From Leuctra nigra (Eukaryota > Arthropoda > Insecta > Plecoptera > Leuctridae), in assembly GCA_934045905.1 (NCBI GenBank), contig OW203762.1:10817647-10881646 (forward strand): DNA of 64,000 nt, written 5' to 3'. This document shows positions 12,784-24,900 of the stretch, piece after piece. The position numbers were made by a program, and so were the translations under genes. Positions within the stretch are counted from its first letter, which is position 1; each line of letters opens with the position of its first letter. The notes beneath the pieces are model-generated. The model searched no databases, was not told where the DNA came from, and saw nothing but the letters and a program-made list of their open reading frames with translations.

Positions 12784-12908
12784 GGAAGCGATCCACAAAG
12801 AGAGATTCTGCAGAATCCCAGAGATTTTGATTGAGATTTTGTTTAAATTCTGGGTTAATTAAACAAAATCTCCATCTGTATATAATCTCTCTTTGTGGAT
12901 CTGCTTCC
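12784..12908. mobile_element. Small palindromic MITE
   Basis: Terminal arms GGAAGCGATCCACAAAGAGA and its inverse TCTCTTTGTGGATC-GCTTCC enclose about 75 bp. Confidence 0.7.
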
Positions 12909-13179
12909 TGGTGGATTCCTTGGTACTAGCCATAAGAGGTCATGGAGGTCAAGAGGCATGGAGGATATCACGGGGATATTTATATAAATAAATAATATTA
13001 CATTTGCTTTAGTTGTTTGTTATGGCTGAAAAATTTAACTTTTAACTTAATTTAAATTTCAATTGTTTCTCCTTTTTCACTGCCCTATGGAAACACAAAC
13101 TTCAAAATAAAAAAGTACATCTAAAAAGTTTCCTGCCAGAAGTGGCTCCATCACGTATCGCTTATTTGTTGGAATACAC

Positions 13180-13316
13180 CTGGGGCCCTATTCTAGAACT
13201 TTTAAATTCCCAATTCCACTAGAATTCAATTCCATACAATGTTAATCCTTATGGCCGTGACCGAATTCCATCAGAATGGAATTGGAAAATCGTTCTAGAA
13301 TAGACCTCCTGGGGCC
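13180..13316. mobile_element. Small palindromic MITE
   Basis: CTGGGGCCCTATTCTAGAAC at the left is inverted at the right as GTTCTAGAATAGACCTCCTG then GGGCC. A second internal palindrome around GGAATT(G) fills the middle. Confidence 0.7.
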
Positions 13317-14774
13317 TTTGTCACGAAGCGGGTCTATGTTAGATTAGCCTGGGCCTCGTAATGCCATAAGAAATAACATTGGCCAACCCCGGTTAATATG
13401 TCAACATTTCTTGAACAGCTATAATATGAAATAGGTTTATGAAGTGTACAGGGAAAGATTGCTATGAATCACATTCGGATGAAACTAAGATAAACAAAGT
13501 TTTATCTTGAAACTTGTATCTATCTTCCATAGACATCGATATTTCAATTGCGTTTTCAAGATATATCAAGGGTAGGGTATATTCTGAAAGTTTTTAAAAA
13601 TCACTGCGATTATACCTTAAACTCATTTTTCAACAAATGGACTCATATCGTTCTTTCCCTGTACCCTCCACATGAAAACTAACTCATTTTTACTTTAAAT
13701 ATTTCTTAAATTTTCTCAATATAGGACACCCAGAAAATGTGTATCAAAAGAACCTTCCAAAGTTGCAAAACAGTGGAGTAAATAATGAGTCTAGGGTATA
13801 ATGTCAGCCTTTTGTGAAAATTTTACGCAGTCGTCAGTTTGTACAGCGGTTCCCAGGACAACTTAACATCTGTACCTCAGAGGTAGAAGGCCATAAGTCC
13901 GTTTCAATGATTCTTGAAATGAGCTCATAAACCAGTATGTATTGGACTGGTTTATAAAATCAATTGTAATATGAGTCATTGTGTACGAGAATATTTCAAT
14001 ATTCCAAAAGTATGCAAGCAAAATTGAGAAAATGGACTTCCGACCTTCTATCTCTGAGGTACAGAAGCTATGAAGATTTCTAAGTATATGGCAGTTTTCG
14101 GTGAAAATTTGTAAAATAAGTATGATAAAATGTTGGTCTTTATGACCTTTAAGCTTTATCTGAAAAAACGATTCGACACTTTTCAACAAATCAGAAGAAT
14201 TTGTTCGAAAACTATGTCAAATATTATTACATTGCATTTGCATCCCTATTATAGATAGTAGCTAGTTATAGTCCCTAGTTAGCCCTAGTTTCCTATAGAT
14301 AGCCGGTTCTTTGTGCGCAGGGAACGTGAACGTCTTAGCTACTGGAGTGTACTTTCTGTGATCATATTAAAAAAATTATTAATTCCTTTATTCCAGAGTT
14401 GCTGTGGAGTGAATATCTAGCATTGGAGGGTTAATTTTCACAGAAAAGCACCGTTGCTCTAATGTTGATAATAAAAGTGAAAGTATTCAGTTCCAAATAA
14501 TACATTTACATCATAAATAAAGGTTTCAAAGATTGAATTATCTTATAAAACTGTGAATTATTTTAATTTCATGCGTTAAAATTAAAATTATTGGTAATAC
14601 AGTTCTACAATATTTCGGAATTTTATTATCTAGGTCGGGGTTCCTCGTTACGTTGTAGCCCATTTATGCTCCTACAATACTCTTTACCGTTTTGAAAAAC
14701 ACGTCGTTAATTATTTAAAGGAATTTGAACTTTTACTCATTTCTTAAAAAATGAGCTTGAACTTGTATAAAGAA

Positions 14775-14811
14775 TATTTAAAGAGAATTTCCCCAACGTT
14801 GGTCATCAGTT
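14775..14811 (+). promoter_or_regulatory. Candidate serpin core promoter (TATA-like plus initiator)
   Basis: TATTTAAAG begins at 14775 and the arthropod initiator TCAGTT is at 14806-14811. The A of the initiator is 33 bp from the start of the TATA-like box, which is suitable spacing. It is placed only by motif and by lying 850 bp upstream of the first serpin coding exon. Confidence 0.3.
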
Positions 14812-14996
14812 AGATCCTTTGTGTTTAGTTCTATTTTATCGTGTGAACTGGAAAATTTCTAATTCTGCAACTTCCTTTCTTGTGGTGAATGAAATGTCAC
14901 ATCCAGTCATTGTGGAGTGGGATTGTCGGTCAGTGTTGATGTCAGGCAGTTAGGAAGGAGTATTCTTTGTCCACGGAAGTCAACAGCGGATCCGGG
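14808..14996 (+). other. Candidate 5' UTR exon of the serpin
   Basis: It runs from the initiator to a possible donor GTAATT at 14997. The first serpin coding exon starts with ATG directly after an acceptor, so at least one untranslated upstream exon is needed. This is the best candidate I see, but a weak one. Confidence 0.25.
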
Positions 14997-15660
14997 GTAA
15001 TTATTACAGTCGGCCTATAGAATAAAAACTCGCCATGTTCACTTTGCAAAAATAAAATCCGTTGCTGATTATTGTTATCAATTTTGATCAGGAACTTCTG
15101 AGTAAAACAAACAAGACGTTTAAAACTTCTAAACTCTGCGTATAAGTCATCTAAAAATCATGTATAAATAAAATAAGGTTTTATTTATTTATTCCTTATT
15201 TATTTATTCCTTATTAAAATAAGGTTTTATTTATTCTCCAACAAACTCACAAATTCGAAAATAAGTTCGCCTTTAATGTCAGTAAAGAAACGTTCGCACT
15301 GTTTAACCTGTATAAAATCATTGACATCCGATCTTATGGGATTCTATGCTTTCATCGATGTTGAAAGCATCGATTTTACACCAATTTCTTACACCAATTT
15401 TCATCAATTTCTTCTGTTTGCGATTAGATCATATACACTTTTAATAATAGATACCACTAGATCAGAAGAATTGTGTCAGGTTCCCTGCAATCTGGTGACA
15501 TGTAGGCCAATTTCAACCCGCCGTGTGAAGAATTTGACCTTGGTTGTATACGTAAGAACGAGGCGGCGTGCCTGTCAGCATACATCAACGACAGACTTGC
15601 TAATCCCAAACAAAGAATCGTTTGCAAATGATATTTTCACATAATGCCTGTGTTTTTCAG

Positions 15661-15951
15661 ATGTCTCCACTTCTCCTTGTGCTGGTGTCCATACTGCCGC
15701 TCTTGACGCATCAGCAGTGCTGGGCCCCGCCAAATCACGGACACAGTGACTCCGAATCATTCTTCAAACTCTCCGCAGGACAGCAGACCTTCAGCTTCGA
15801 CCTCTTAAAGGAGATAGTCAAGAGTGGCAAAGATGATAGCGTATTCTTCTCACCGCTCTCGGTGTATAAAGCCCTGCTGTTGGCTTATTTCGGATCAGCG
15901 ACACATACGGAGGTGGATTTGAAGAAGGCTCTACATTTACCAACTGAATTG
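15661..15951 (+). CDS. Serpin exon 1 (signal peptide, helices A-C)
   Basis: GTTTTTCAG|ATG opens the exon exactly at the start codon, and TTG|GTAAGT closes it after 97 codons in phase 0. A hydrophobic signal peptide covers residues 1-18. The serpin signature FFSPLSVYKALLLAYFGSAT lies near residues 62-81. Confidence 0.92.
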
Positions 15952-18900
15952 GTAAGTTTTTTTTTAACATGACATCTGTGTAAAATCATTGAACGAGCAA
16001 TTTATAGTTAAAAAGTGTTAAGAACTTACTCAATGGTTAGACTTGTTTCTTTCTGATTATTTAGCAGTTAATTCGGTGTTTCTAAGTTGCATTGATTGTT
16101 GTTTGCTTGTCTGAACTGCTTGATCTTTGAGAGTACTAAAAGGAACGAATGTGGTGCGCGACCTTCAATTTTATTGACATGTCTCGAGTCCTGTTGTGTC
16201 AGAGTTATGTTATGAAACGTTAAAATTCAACGTTTTACATTGCTCATTGTGTAACGTAACTGGACGCGTAAGGTTTGTCTTTACACTAACAAAAGTTTTA
16301 AATAATTAGATATTAGTGACCCTTTCAAGTTTGTAGATTAAATGCCACACCACACTGGAGTAAATTATGACCTCTATGGTATGACAGCAAAGTGTGAAAT
16401 ACGAATCGTATTTAAACATTGAGGTCATACCAGAGGTCACAATGAAGGGTCACATTCAAAGAAGCCAGGGGTCCCTATTAGCTCGCATTAGCAGGCAAGC
16501 CGCAGTACACAGATGGCCGTATATATTGGTCTACCCTCCTGCAATAATGAGTCAGACAGATCATATCAATATTATCATGGCCGGATGTTACGCAACCCAA
16601 ATGACATCTATGCAGTTTGGCTTGTTTGGAGTCTAGACTGCGAAGTAATGAACATGGCTGTACTCCAGTACGTGGCATTATTTAGTCTGCTTGAAAGGGT
16701 CGGTGAAAACTGATTTTTAAAATTCTGTTCTTGAAGACCAATTTCAGGAAAAAAACATGATTTGAAAAACGTACGTTTCCGGTACTTTAAACAGACCTTT
16801 TTTCAATACTCGGCTATAATTTAAACAATTGATTACTTAAGACCAGGGTGTTTATGACAAATTTGCTGTAGCAACAAACAATGACATTCCTCAAACGACC
16901 GTTTAGCAGTAGCAGATAATTGAAAAACCAGCCCTTACACAATATGTTAGAGATCCTATTTAATATGACATTTTCGTCTGTTCTCAGTGTCCATTTGCTG
17001 GTTATAAAAGTGTAGCTCCACACAGCAATATTTGTCACAAATCTCAACTTTGCACAATGTCTCGCGCGTTTCAAATATTACCAAAATCGTGTTAGAATTA
17101 TTGATTGCATCATTGATTTGTTTATGCATACGAATCAGTCGCCAAAAAGCACAGAAGCACGATTACGTCAACAATGAGGCTATGTTTCTCAATAAAGCTA
17201 TGAAATATATTTCCAGGCCAAGACGGATGTGATGTTCGAGAAGCTCCAAGCCGCTTCCCGCGCTCTGAACAGCTCCACGGCGACACCTGTCGTCAGCGTC
17301 AACAACCACCTGTTCTTCACCAACCGCCTGAATATTATTTCCAGGCCAAGACAGATGTGATGAAGGCCTTCATGTTCGAGAAGCTCCAAGCCGCTTCCCG
17401 CGCTCTGAACAGCTCCACGGCGACACCTGTCGTCAGCGTCAACAACCACCTGTTCTTCACCAACCGCCTGAATATTATTTCCAGGCCAAGACAGATGTGA
17501 TGAAGGCCTTCATGTTCGAGAAGCTCCAAGCCGCTTCCCGCGCTCTGAACAGCTCCACGGCGACACCTGGCGTCAGCGTCAACAACCACCTGTTCTTCAC
17601 CAACCGCCTGAATATTATTTCCAGGCCAAGACAGATGTGATGAAGGCCTTCATGTTCGAGAAGCTCCAAGCCGCTTCCCGCGCTCTGAACAGCTCCACGG
17701 CGACACCTGTCGTCAGCGTCAACAACCACCTGTTCTTCACCAACCGCCTGAATATTATTTCCAGGCCAAGACAGATGTGATGAAGGCCTTCATGTTCGAG
17801 AAGCTCCAAGCCGCTTCCCGCGCTCTGAACAGCTCCACGGCGACACCTGTCGTCAGCGTCAACAACCACCTGTTCTTCACCAACCGCCTGAATATTATTT
17901 CCAGGCCAAGACAGACGTGATGAAGGCCTTCATGTTCGAGAAGCTCCAAGCCGCTTCCCGCGCTCTGAACAGCTCCACGGCGACACCTGTCGTCAGCGTC
18001 AACAACCACCTGTTCTTCACCAACCGCCTGAAGCTCACCGACTGCATCGCCATCGTGTTCAACTTCGAGACCTCGATGATGGACTTCACTGAGACTGACG
18101 TGGCGAGGGAGAAGATCAACGCCTGGGTCGAGGAGCAGACGGCGGGGATGATCAAGGACATGATGAAGGATGATCAGATTGACGCGACCACGCAGATAGT
18201 CCTGGTCAGTAGAGTCGATGTCTCAATACTGTTAAAACAGTTATTAAGAGTCCTGGGGACCGCTATGGAAACTGACGGATTGTGTCAAATTTTCCCAAAA
18301 TACCGAAGTCTCCTCAAGGCTCTTTATTAACTCCACTGTTATGAAACTGTGGGAGGTAGTTTTAATGCTCATTTTCTCGTAATACTATTGATAAAACCTA
18401 AGAAATATTTAAAGAAAAAAAGTTTTATTTTTCACATATTTCATGAAAAAATATTTTAAAAAATAGCATATTTTTTTTCAAGTATTTTTTTTAATTTCTC
18501 AATAGTATTACAAGAAAATGGGTATCAAAACTACATCCCAAAGTTGCATAACAGTGGAGTAAATAATGAGCCTTGGGGAGACTCCGGTATTTTGGGAAAA
18601 GTTGACACAATCCGTCAGTTTCCATAACGGTCCCCAGGTCTCTTAAGTTTAACGGTTGCGTATTGCCATGGACAGCAAACAATGACATACTTTGAATGAA
18701 AACGTAACCCTACGGTTCACGTTTTCAAATAGTCCTTACACACATACTAGCAAAAAACACAGAAACATTTCTTCACATGCTTCACATAACTTTGATGCAT
18801 GCTACTGCAATAGAAATATAATAGAACATCGTTCAGAAGTTAGATGTAATATAAGATATAAGATGGAATAACATATTTATTTTAAATTTGCAGTTCATAC

Positions 18901-21900
18901 ATGCATTACATTGATTTCATATACATTTTCATATAGTCAATTTCTTTTAATTTCTCCTTAATCTTTTCAATGTTTACTATACGCCTACATGCTTCATATT
19001 TGTTTAGAAAACTGCATAAAATCGTACATTGTAAGGAAGTCTGTAGTCTGTATCATAACTAAGTACTCGAAGAATGTATTAAAATCACAATTTAAATACC
19101 TATATAAGGCGAAGCCAATTTTGCGTATATAATATCCGAAACTCCTACTACATATCGTATCAGGAAGGATGTGTGGACGATTGGTAACTACCCCATCGGA
19201 AAGTGACCTCGCCATGTTGCTAAAGGACCTTGTATTAATCCCAGGTGAACACCGCGTACTTCAAGGGGGAATGGTTGACAGGATTCAAATACTTGAGACA
19301 GGAACCGTTCCATCTGACACAGGCGGAGGACGTCAACATCACGATGATGAGGCAAACAGCGGCGTTCAGTTACTGTGAGTAGAGCTGATCCCCATAAAAA
19401 ACACTTCGTGTAAAAATACCAGCCAAGTCTCTTCTACAAAAAAAATATATGAAATCTAAAAATTCTGCACTGAAAAGTAGGGATGTTCACGATTACGATT
19501 TAATCGAATCGATTAATCGATTATGACATTCAAAACGATTAATCGATGTTAGTATACATAATCGAATTACATCAATTTTAATTTGCCGCCTTGAAAATGG
19601 TTGAATTTTACAACATCTAAAATGGCTGTCTTCATTCTGTCCACATTTTTCTTTGTGTGCGTAATATTTTAGTGATAAATTTATGTTTGTGTGTATTTTC
19701 CCAAGTTTCAGTGTGTATTTCTAATTCGCATTACCATTTATCAGTGATGATTAAATTAATTACGGCACATTACAGCGTATTTGAAGTAAAAATGAATGAC
19801 TTCCCGGACACATTTCATTGTTGAGGTTAATATTGCCGTAAAAGACGATATGATGACCACCCTGAACATGATGATATCAATACGATTTAATTCGATTATT
19901 AATCGATTTAAATTACGAAAATCGAATTATTATCGATTTAAATAAAATAATCGTTGAACACCCCTACTGAAAAGTAATGATATCAAAAAATTTGCCAAGT
20001 CAAAACTTTATTTGAAAATCAAAAAATACTTGGCGCATCGTGTATATTAATAGCTTAGAAGTATAGGCCAGATATAAAATATACATAATATATAAACACA
20101 TATAGTATACCTATAATGCCCTAAAACATCGATGCGCCAAGTATTTTTTGATTTTCAAATAAAGTTTTGACTTGGCAAATTTTTTGATATCATTACTTTT
20201 CAGTGCAGAATTTTTAGATTTCATATATTTTTTTTGTAGAAGAGACTTGGCTGGTATTTTTACACGAAGTGTTTTTTATGGGGATATCACTCCTTTTTTT
20301 AGTTTATTCTAACAATTTGTGACACATATGAAATGAACAATTACTAAATTATTTTCAAAAATCATCACCCTTTACAATTTGGTTACTACTAATGAATAGC
20401 AGCGTATGGTCCTAAATAATTGCTTTAAATGATCTTTCATGAAGAATAGCAAAGGTTTCATTCCAATCAGTCAACCCAGTTCCGAGATATGGCAACACTT
20501 CAGTTTTCAAAATGGCTGCTGAACTTACTGCACTGCCACATAGAATGTATATCTATAAATGATGTGTATCATTTTAGGCTTTCTGAATATGTATTTATTG
20601 TATAGGAGGGAATTATAATAATTTATACATTTAATTGACGTCATTTCCGGTCTCATAAATAGGAAAATTCTATTTGTACTGATCATATTCCATAGAGATG
20701 GCCTTCCGAATCGTTTGGCGCTAGTTTCATACCGATTTGTCTACCAGTTTTTGAGATATGACGTTACTTCCGGTTTAAAAATGGCGGCCGAAATCTCTGA
20801 CCCCTTGAAGTATATTTTAAACATGATTACAATTTTATAAGCTGTCTCAAATAGTATATTTATTGCATCAAAATAATAATTTGTGAGATTATTAAAATGT
20901 GTGACGTCATTTCCGGTTTAGGTATGGGAAACTGCAAATATTATTGATGATAATACATAAAGTTGACCGTCTAAATTGTTTAGCGCTGGTTTTGTTCAAA
21001 TCTATTTAGCCGTTATTGATATATGATGTCACTTCCGGTTTCAAAATGGCGGCTTCCGGTTGGTTTTATAACAAGTCACATGAGATATCAAAAGTACATA
21101 CGTTACATAAATATCAAAATAATCGGATCAAATTTGTTGCCGAAATGCCAATCGATGTATTTCAAATTTCATGACGTCATTTCCGGTTTCGTTAACATAA
21201 ATTTTAGTCTGTTGCTATTTATAATCCATAAAGTTGACCGTCCGAATCGTTTGGCGCTATTTTCGTTCCAATCAGCTCAGCCGTTGTCGAGATATGATGT
21301 CACTTCCGGTTTCAAAATGGCGGCACAAAAAAAGTCAAGGGGGGGAGGGCAAATCAGACGCCAAAAGTGCACACGTGGTAAAAATGTGAGATCAATCGGT
21401 TCAGCCGTTTAGGCTGTGGCCTGTTTACCGGATTTGAATTCCAGGAGACTACTACTACTGAGATTATTATTATTATTATGAAAACCGCCCTAAAACACTG
21501 TTTTCACGTCCCTCTAGCGCGCAAAAGGCGTAACCTATTGTTCCCAAATTTGGTATATGTTGTAGGGTGGGCCATAGCTCGAAATTAAGATATATCGCAA
21601 CAATGTGAGATTTTCCAATTTTAAGATCCAGTAGGCCGAAAATGCCACTTTGATGCTTACAGTAAAAGTGGGTTTGCTCCAGCCTTTTTAAATGAGTGTG
21701 TGCGCGCGCCGTACGACTTGGCTGGCGTGGAGCGACCGCTTCACTAGATTCAATAGTTAGTTTTATATACAACAAGTAACAACGGCTTATTCGTTAGATC
21801 ACCGAGGTTAAGCAACATTGGGCGGGGTCAGTAGTTGGAAGGGTGACCGTACAACTTTGTCTTGCTGGTTGCTGCCGTTGGGCCAGAGAGACTGGGGTGG

Positions 21901-24900
21901 TTGGAGGTTAGTGAAGAGCCTACTTACAAATCCATGGTGAAACGACCTCCCTCCACCTGTTATCAGTCTCTCGACGGCAGTAATAATAATCTGATGCCGC
22001 TTCCCTATATTTTTCTTGTTTAGATTCCCAGTTTTAAACAAGTCACTATCCTAATGCATGACTTTTGCAATTGAAATTACTCTTCATTGTCATAAGGGGA
22101 AAATTAATTTAATTCCATACATTGAAAAATGTAATAAAATATTTTTAAAAAAATCCTGAAAATTCCCAACACTAAATCTAGTGGAGCGGTCGCTCCACGC
22201 CAGCCAAGTCGTACGGCGCGCGCACACTCTCATATAAAGGCTGGAGCAAACCCACTTTTACTGTAAGCATCAAAGTGGCATTTTCGGCCTACTGGATCTT
22301 AAAATTGGGGAATCTCACATTGTTGGAAAATATCTCAATTTCGAGCTATGGCCCACCCTACAACATATACCAAATTAGGGAACAATAGGTTACGCCCTTT
22401 GCGAGCTAGAGGGCCGTGAAAACCGTGTTTTAGGGCGGTTTTTATAATAATAATAATCTCAGTAGTAGTCCTCTATGGAATTCAAATCCGGTAAACAGGC
22501 CACAGACTAAACGGCTGAACCGATTGATCTCACATTTTTACCACGTGTGCACTTTTGGCGTCTGATTTATCCTTCACCCTATGAATTTTTTGTGCCGCCA
22601 TTTTGAAACCGGAAGTGACGTCATATCTCGTAAACAGCTAGACCGATCGGAACGAAATTTGCGCCAAACGATTCAGACGGTCAACTATATGGATTATCAG
22701 TAGCAAAAAAATAAACATTATGTTAATGAAACCGGAAATGACGTCATAAAATTTGAAATACATCGATTGGCATTTCGGCAACAAAGATTGATCCGATTAT
22801 TTTGATATTTTTAAAACGTATGTACTTTTGATATCTCATTTGACTTATTATGAAACCAACCGGAAGCCGCCATTTTGAAACCGGAAGTGACATCATATCT
22901 CAATAACGGCTAAATAGATTTGAACGAAACCAGCGCTAAACAATTTAGACGGTCAACTTTATGTTTTATCATTAATAATATTTGCAGTTTCCTATACCGA
23001 AACCGGAAATGACGTCACACATTATAAAAATCTCACAAATTTACATTTCGATACAATAAATATACTATTTGAGACAGCTTATAATAAAATTTTATCATGT
23101 TTAAATTATAATTCAAGGGGTCAGATTTCAGCAGCCATTTTGAAACCGGAAGTAACGTAATATCTTGAAAATTGGTTGACTGAACGGTATGAAACTACCG
23201 CCAAACGATTCGGAAGGTCATCTCTATGGAATAGGAAGAGTCAAACTTGAATTTTCCTTTTTATGAGACCGGAAATGACGTCATTCAAATTTATAAATTA
23301 TTATAATCCCCTCCTTTATAATAAATCCATATTCAGAAAGCTTAAAATGATACACATCATTTATAGATATACATTCTATGTGGCAGTGCAGTAAGTTCAG
23401 CAGCCATTTTGAAAACCGAAGTGTTGCCATATCTCGGAACTCGGTTGACTGATAGGAATGAAACCTTTGCTATTCTTCATGAAAGATCATTTAAAGCAAA
23501 TATATAGTACCAAACGCAGATTTTCATTAGTTAACCAAATTGTCAATGGCGACTTTTTTTAAAGGATTTAGTAATTGTTCAATCGATATGACGTCAAAAG
23601 TTACCTAAAAAATGAGTGATATCCCCATAAAAAACACTCCGTGTAAAAAAACAGCCAAGTCTCTTCAACTATAAAAATAAAATTATGAAATCTAAAAAAT
23701 TCTGCACTGAAAAGTAGTGATATCAAAAAATGGGCAAAGTCAAAACTTTATTTGAAAATCAAAAAATACTTGGCGCATGGTTTTTTAGGGCATTATAGGT
23801 ATACTATATGTATTATGTATATTTGATGTATATTTTCTATCTGGTCTATACTTCTAAACTATTTATATAGTATACGATGCGCCAAGTATTTTTTGATTTT
23901 CAAATAAAGTTTTGACTTGGCCCATTTTTTGATATCACTACTTTTCAGTGCAGAATTTTTTAGATTTCACATTTTTTTTTAGTTGAAGAGACTTGGCTGT
24001 TTTTTTACACGGAGTGTTTTTTATGGGGATATTTATTATCGGTGACAAACAATTTTATTCCCCTTCTTAAAATAGAAATACAAGAACAAAATGTGTTATA
24101 TAATTTCTTATGTTTTAATTAACGTTAAAAAGTAGAGAACGTGTACAATAATAGTGCGTCAAAAAGGGAACGCATTCGAAAGTATTAGGGTTAACGGTGC
24201 GTCGACCTCTTGGTAATTTTGCACGCGCTCGATTTCCCAATAAACTCACCGCCTTCTCACTCAGACTACTCGGAGGACCACTTGAGCCACTTCCTGGAGC
24301 TGCCGTACAAGGGCGACCGCGTCTCGATGTACATCCTGATGCCGAAGACGCTGAAGATCAACGGGTCGTGCGGCGTGGACGTGCTCATCGCCTCGCTCAC
24401 GCCCGAACTGTTCGCCTCCATCACCGAGAACCTCATGATGACCAGCGACACGCTCAACCTCGGCGTCCCCAAGTTCACGGTCGAGAAGGAGCTGGAGCTC
24501 ACGCCGGTCAGTACGAGTTCATTATAGAGATCATGCGCAATGGAAGTTACAAGACAGTGCGCTAATATCTTATCGACGCAATCATATGAACTTGTGAAAG
24601 TTCAAGTTCTCTAAGCATGGAACGAAGTTCTTTTATAGTTTCCTTTTGCAAAACGTTAAAAAAATAAAATGGGAGCATAACTAGGAACTCCATATTATTC
24701 ATAGTTGAAACTAGTATTTAGGATGTAAATGTATTGATCGAGTTTCACGTTTATTTTAAAATAATAAAAACAATGAGCTTTTATTTCTGTGAAATCAGCA
24801 CATAATTCACACTTCAGACCAATTTTGGCTCAGAGCAACGGGAACATCTCCGAAATCTTCCTATCATACTTCCTGAACGTATACTGATTACTGCTCTTGC

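Larger units (their letters stand above)
10481..14765. other. Intergenic region, AT-rich
   Basis: No conserved coding segment was found. It holds a C-rich tract (11165-11182), two ACTGGCGTAAATTC-type repeat fragments (near 11118 and 11310), the repeats listed separately, and a block at 13690-13865 related to the foldback element at 18236-18656. ORFs of 70-115 codons here show no protein-like composition. Confidence 0.5.
19388..24030. mobile_element. Large foldback element 1 in serpin intron 3 (4.6 kb)
   Basis: Both ends carry the inverted sequence ATCCCCATAAAAAACAC. Each end is itself a hairpin (19388-20287 and 23624-24030) whose stem includes CTTGGCGCATCG / CGATGCGCCAAG. Inside, the arm 20288-21750 is the inverse of 22180-23624. 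Each arm holds a ~270-bp subrepeat with TGACGTCA, ACTTCCGGT and AAAATGGCGGC. The centre is flanked by GTGGAGCGGTCGCTCCAC and holds a 5S-derived SINE. No transposase and no clear target-site duplication were seen. A nested hAT MITE sits in the left hairpin. Confidence 0.88.

Noticed and set aside
11130..14189. ORFs of 70-115 codons on the minus strand
   Set aside because: They run through C-rich tracts and AT-rich repeats, and no conserved motif or splice-consistent neighbour was seen.
15276..15644. 122-codon ORF upstream of serpin exon 1
   Set aside because: It has no recognisable domain, overlaps the serpin splice acceptor region and contains intron-like low-complexity ATCGAT/CACCAATTT repeats.
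20023..20200. Hairpin as a microRNA precursor
   Set aside because: The stem is hundreds of bases long and recurs at the ends of both foldback elements, so it is transposon structure.
21793..21900. Functional 5S rRNA gene
   Set aside because: Only the 5' and internal-promoter part is 5S-like, it is diverged, and it continues into a body shared by four dispersed copies.
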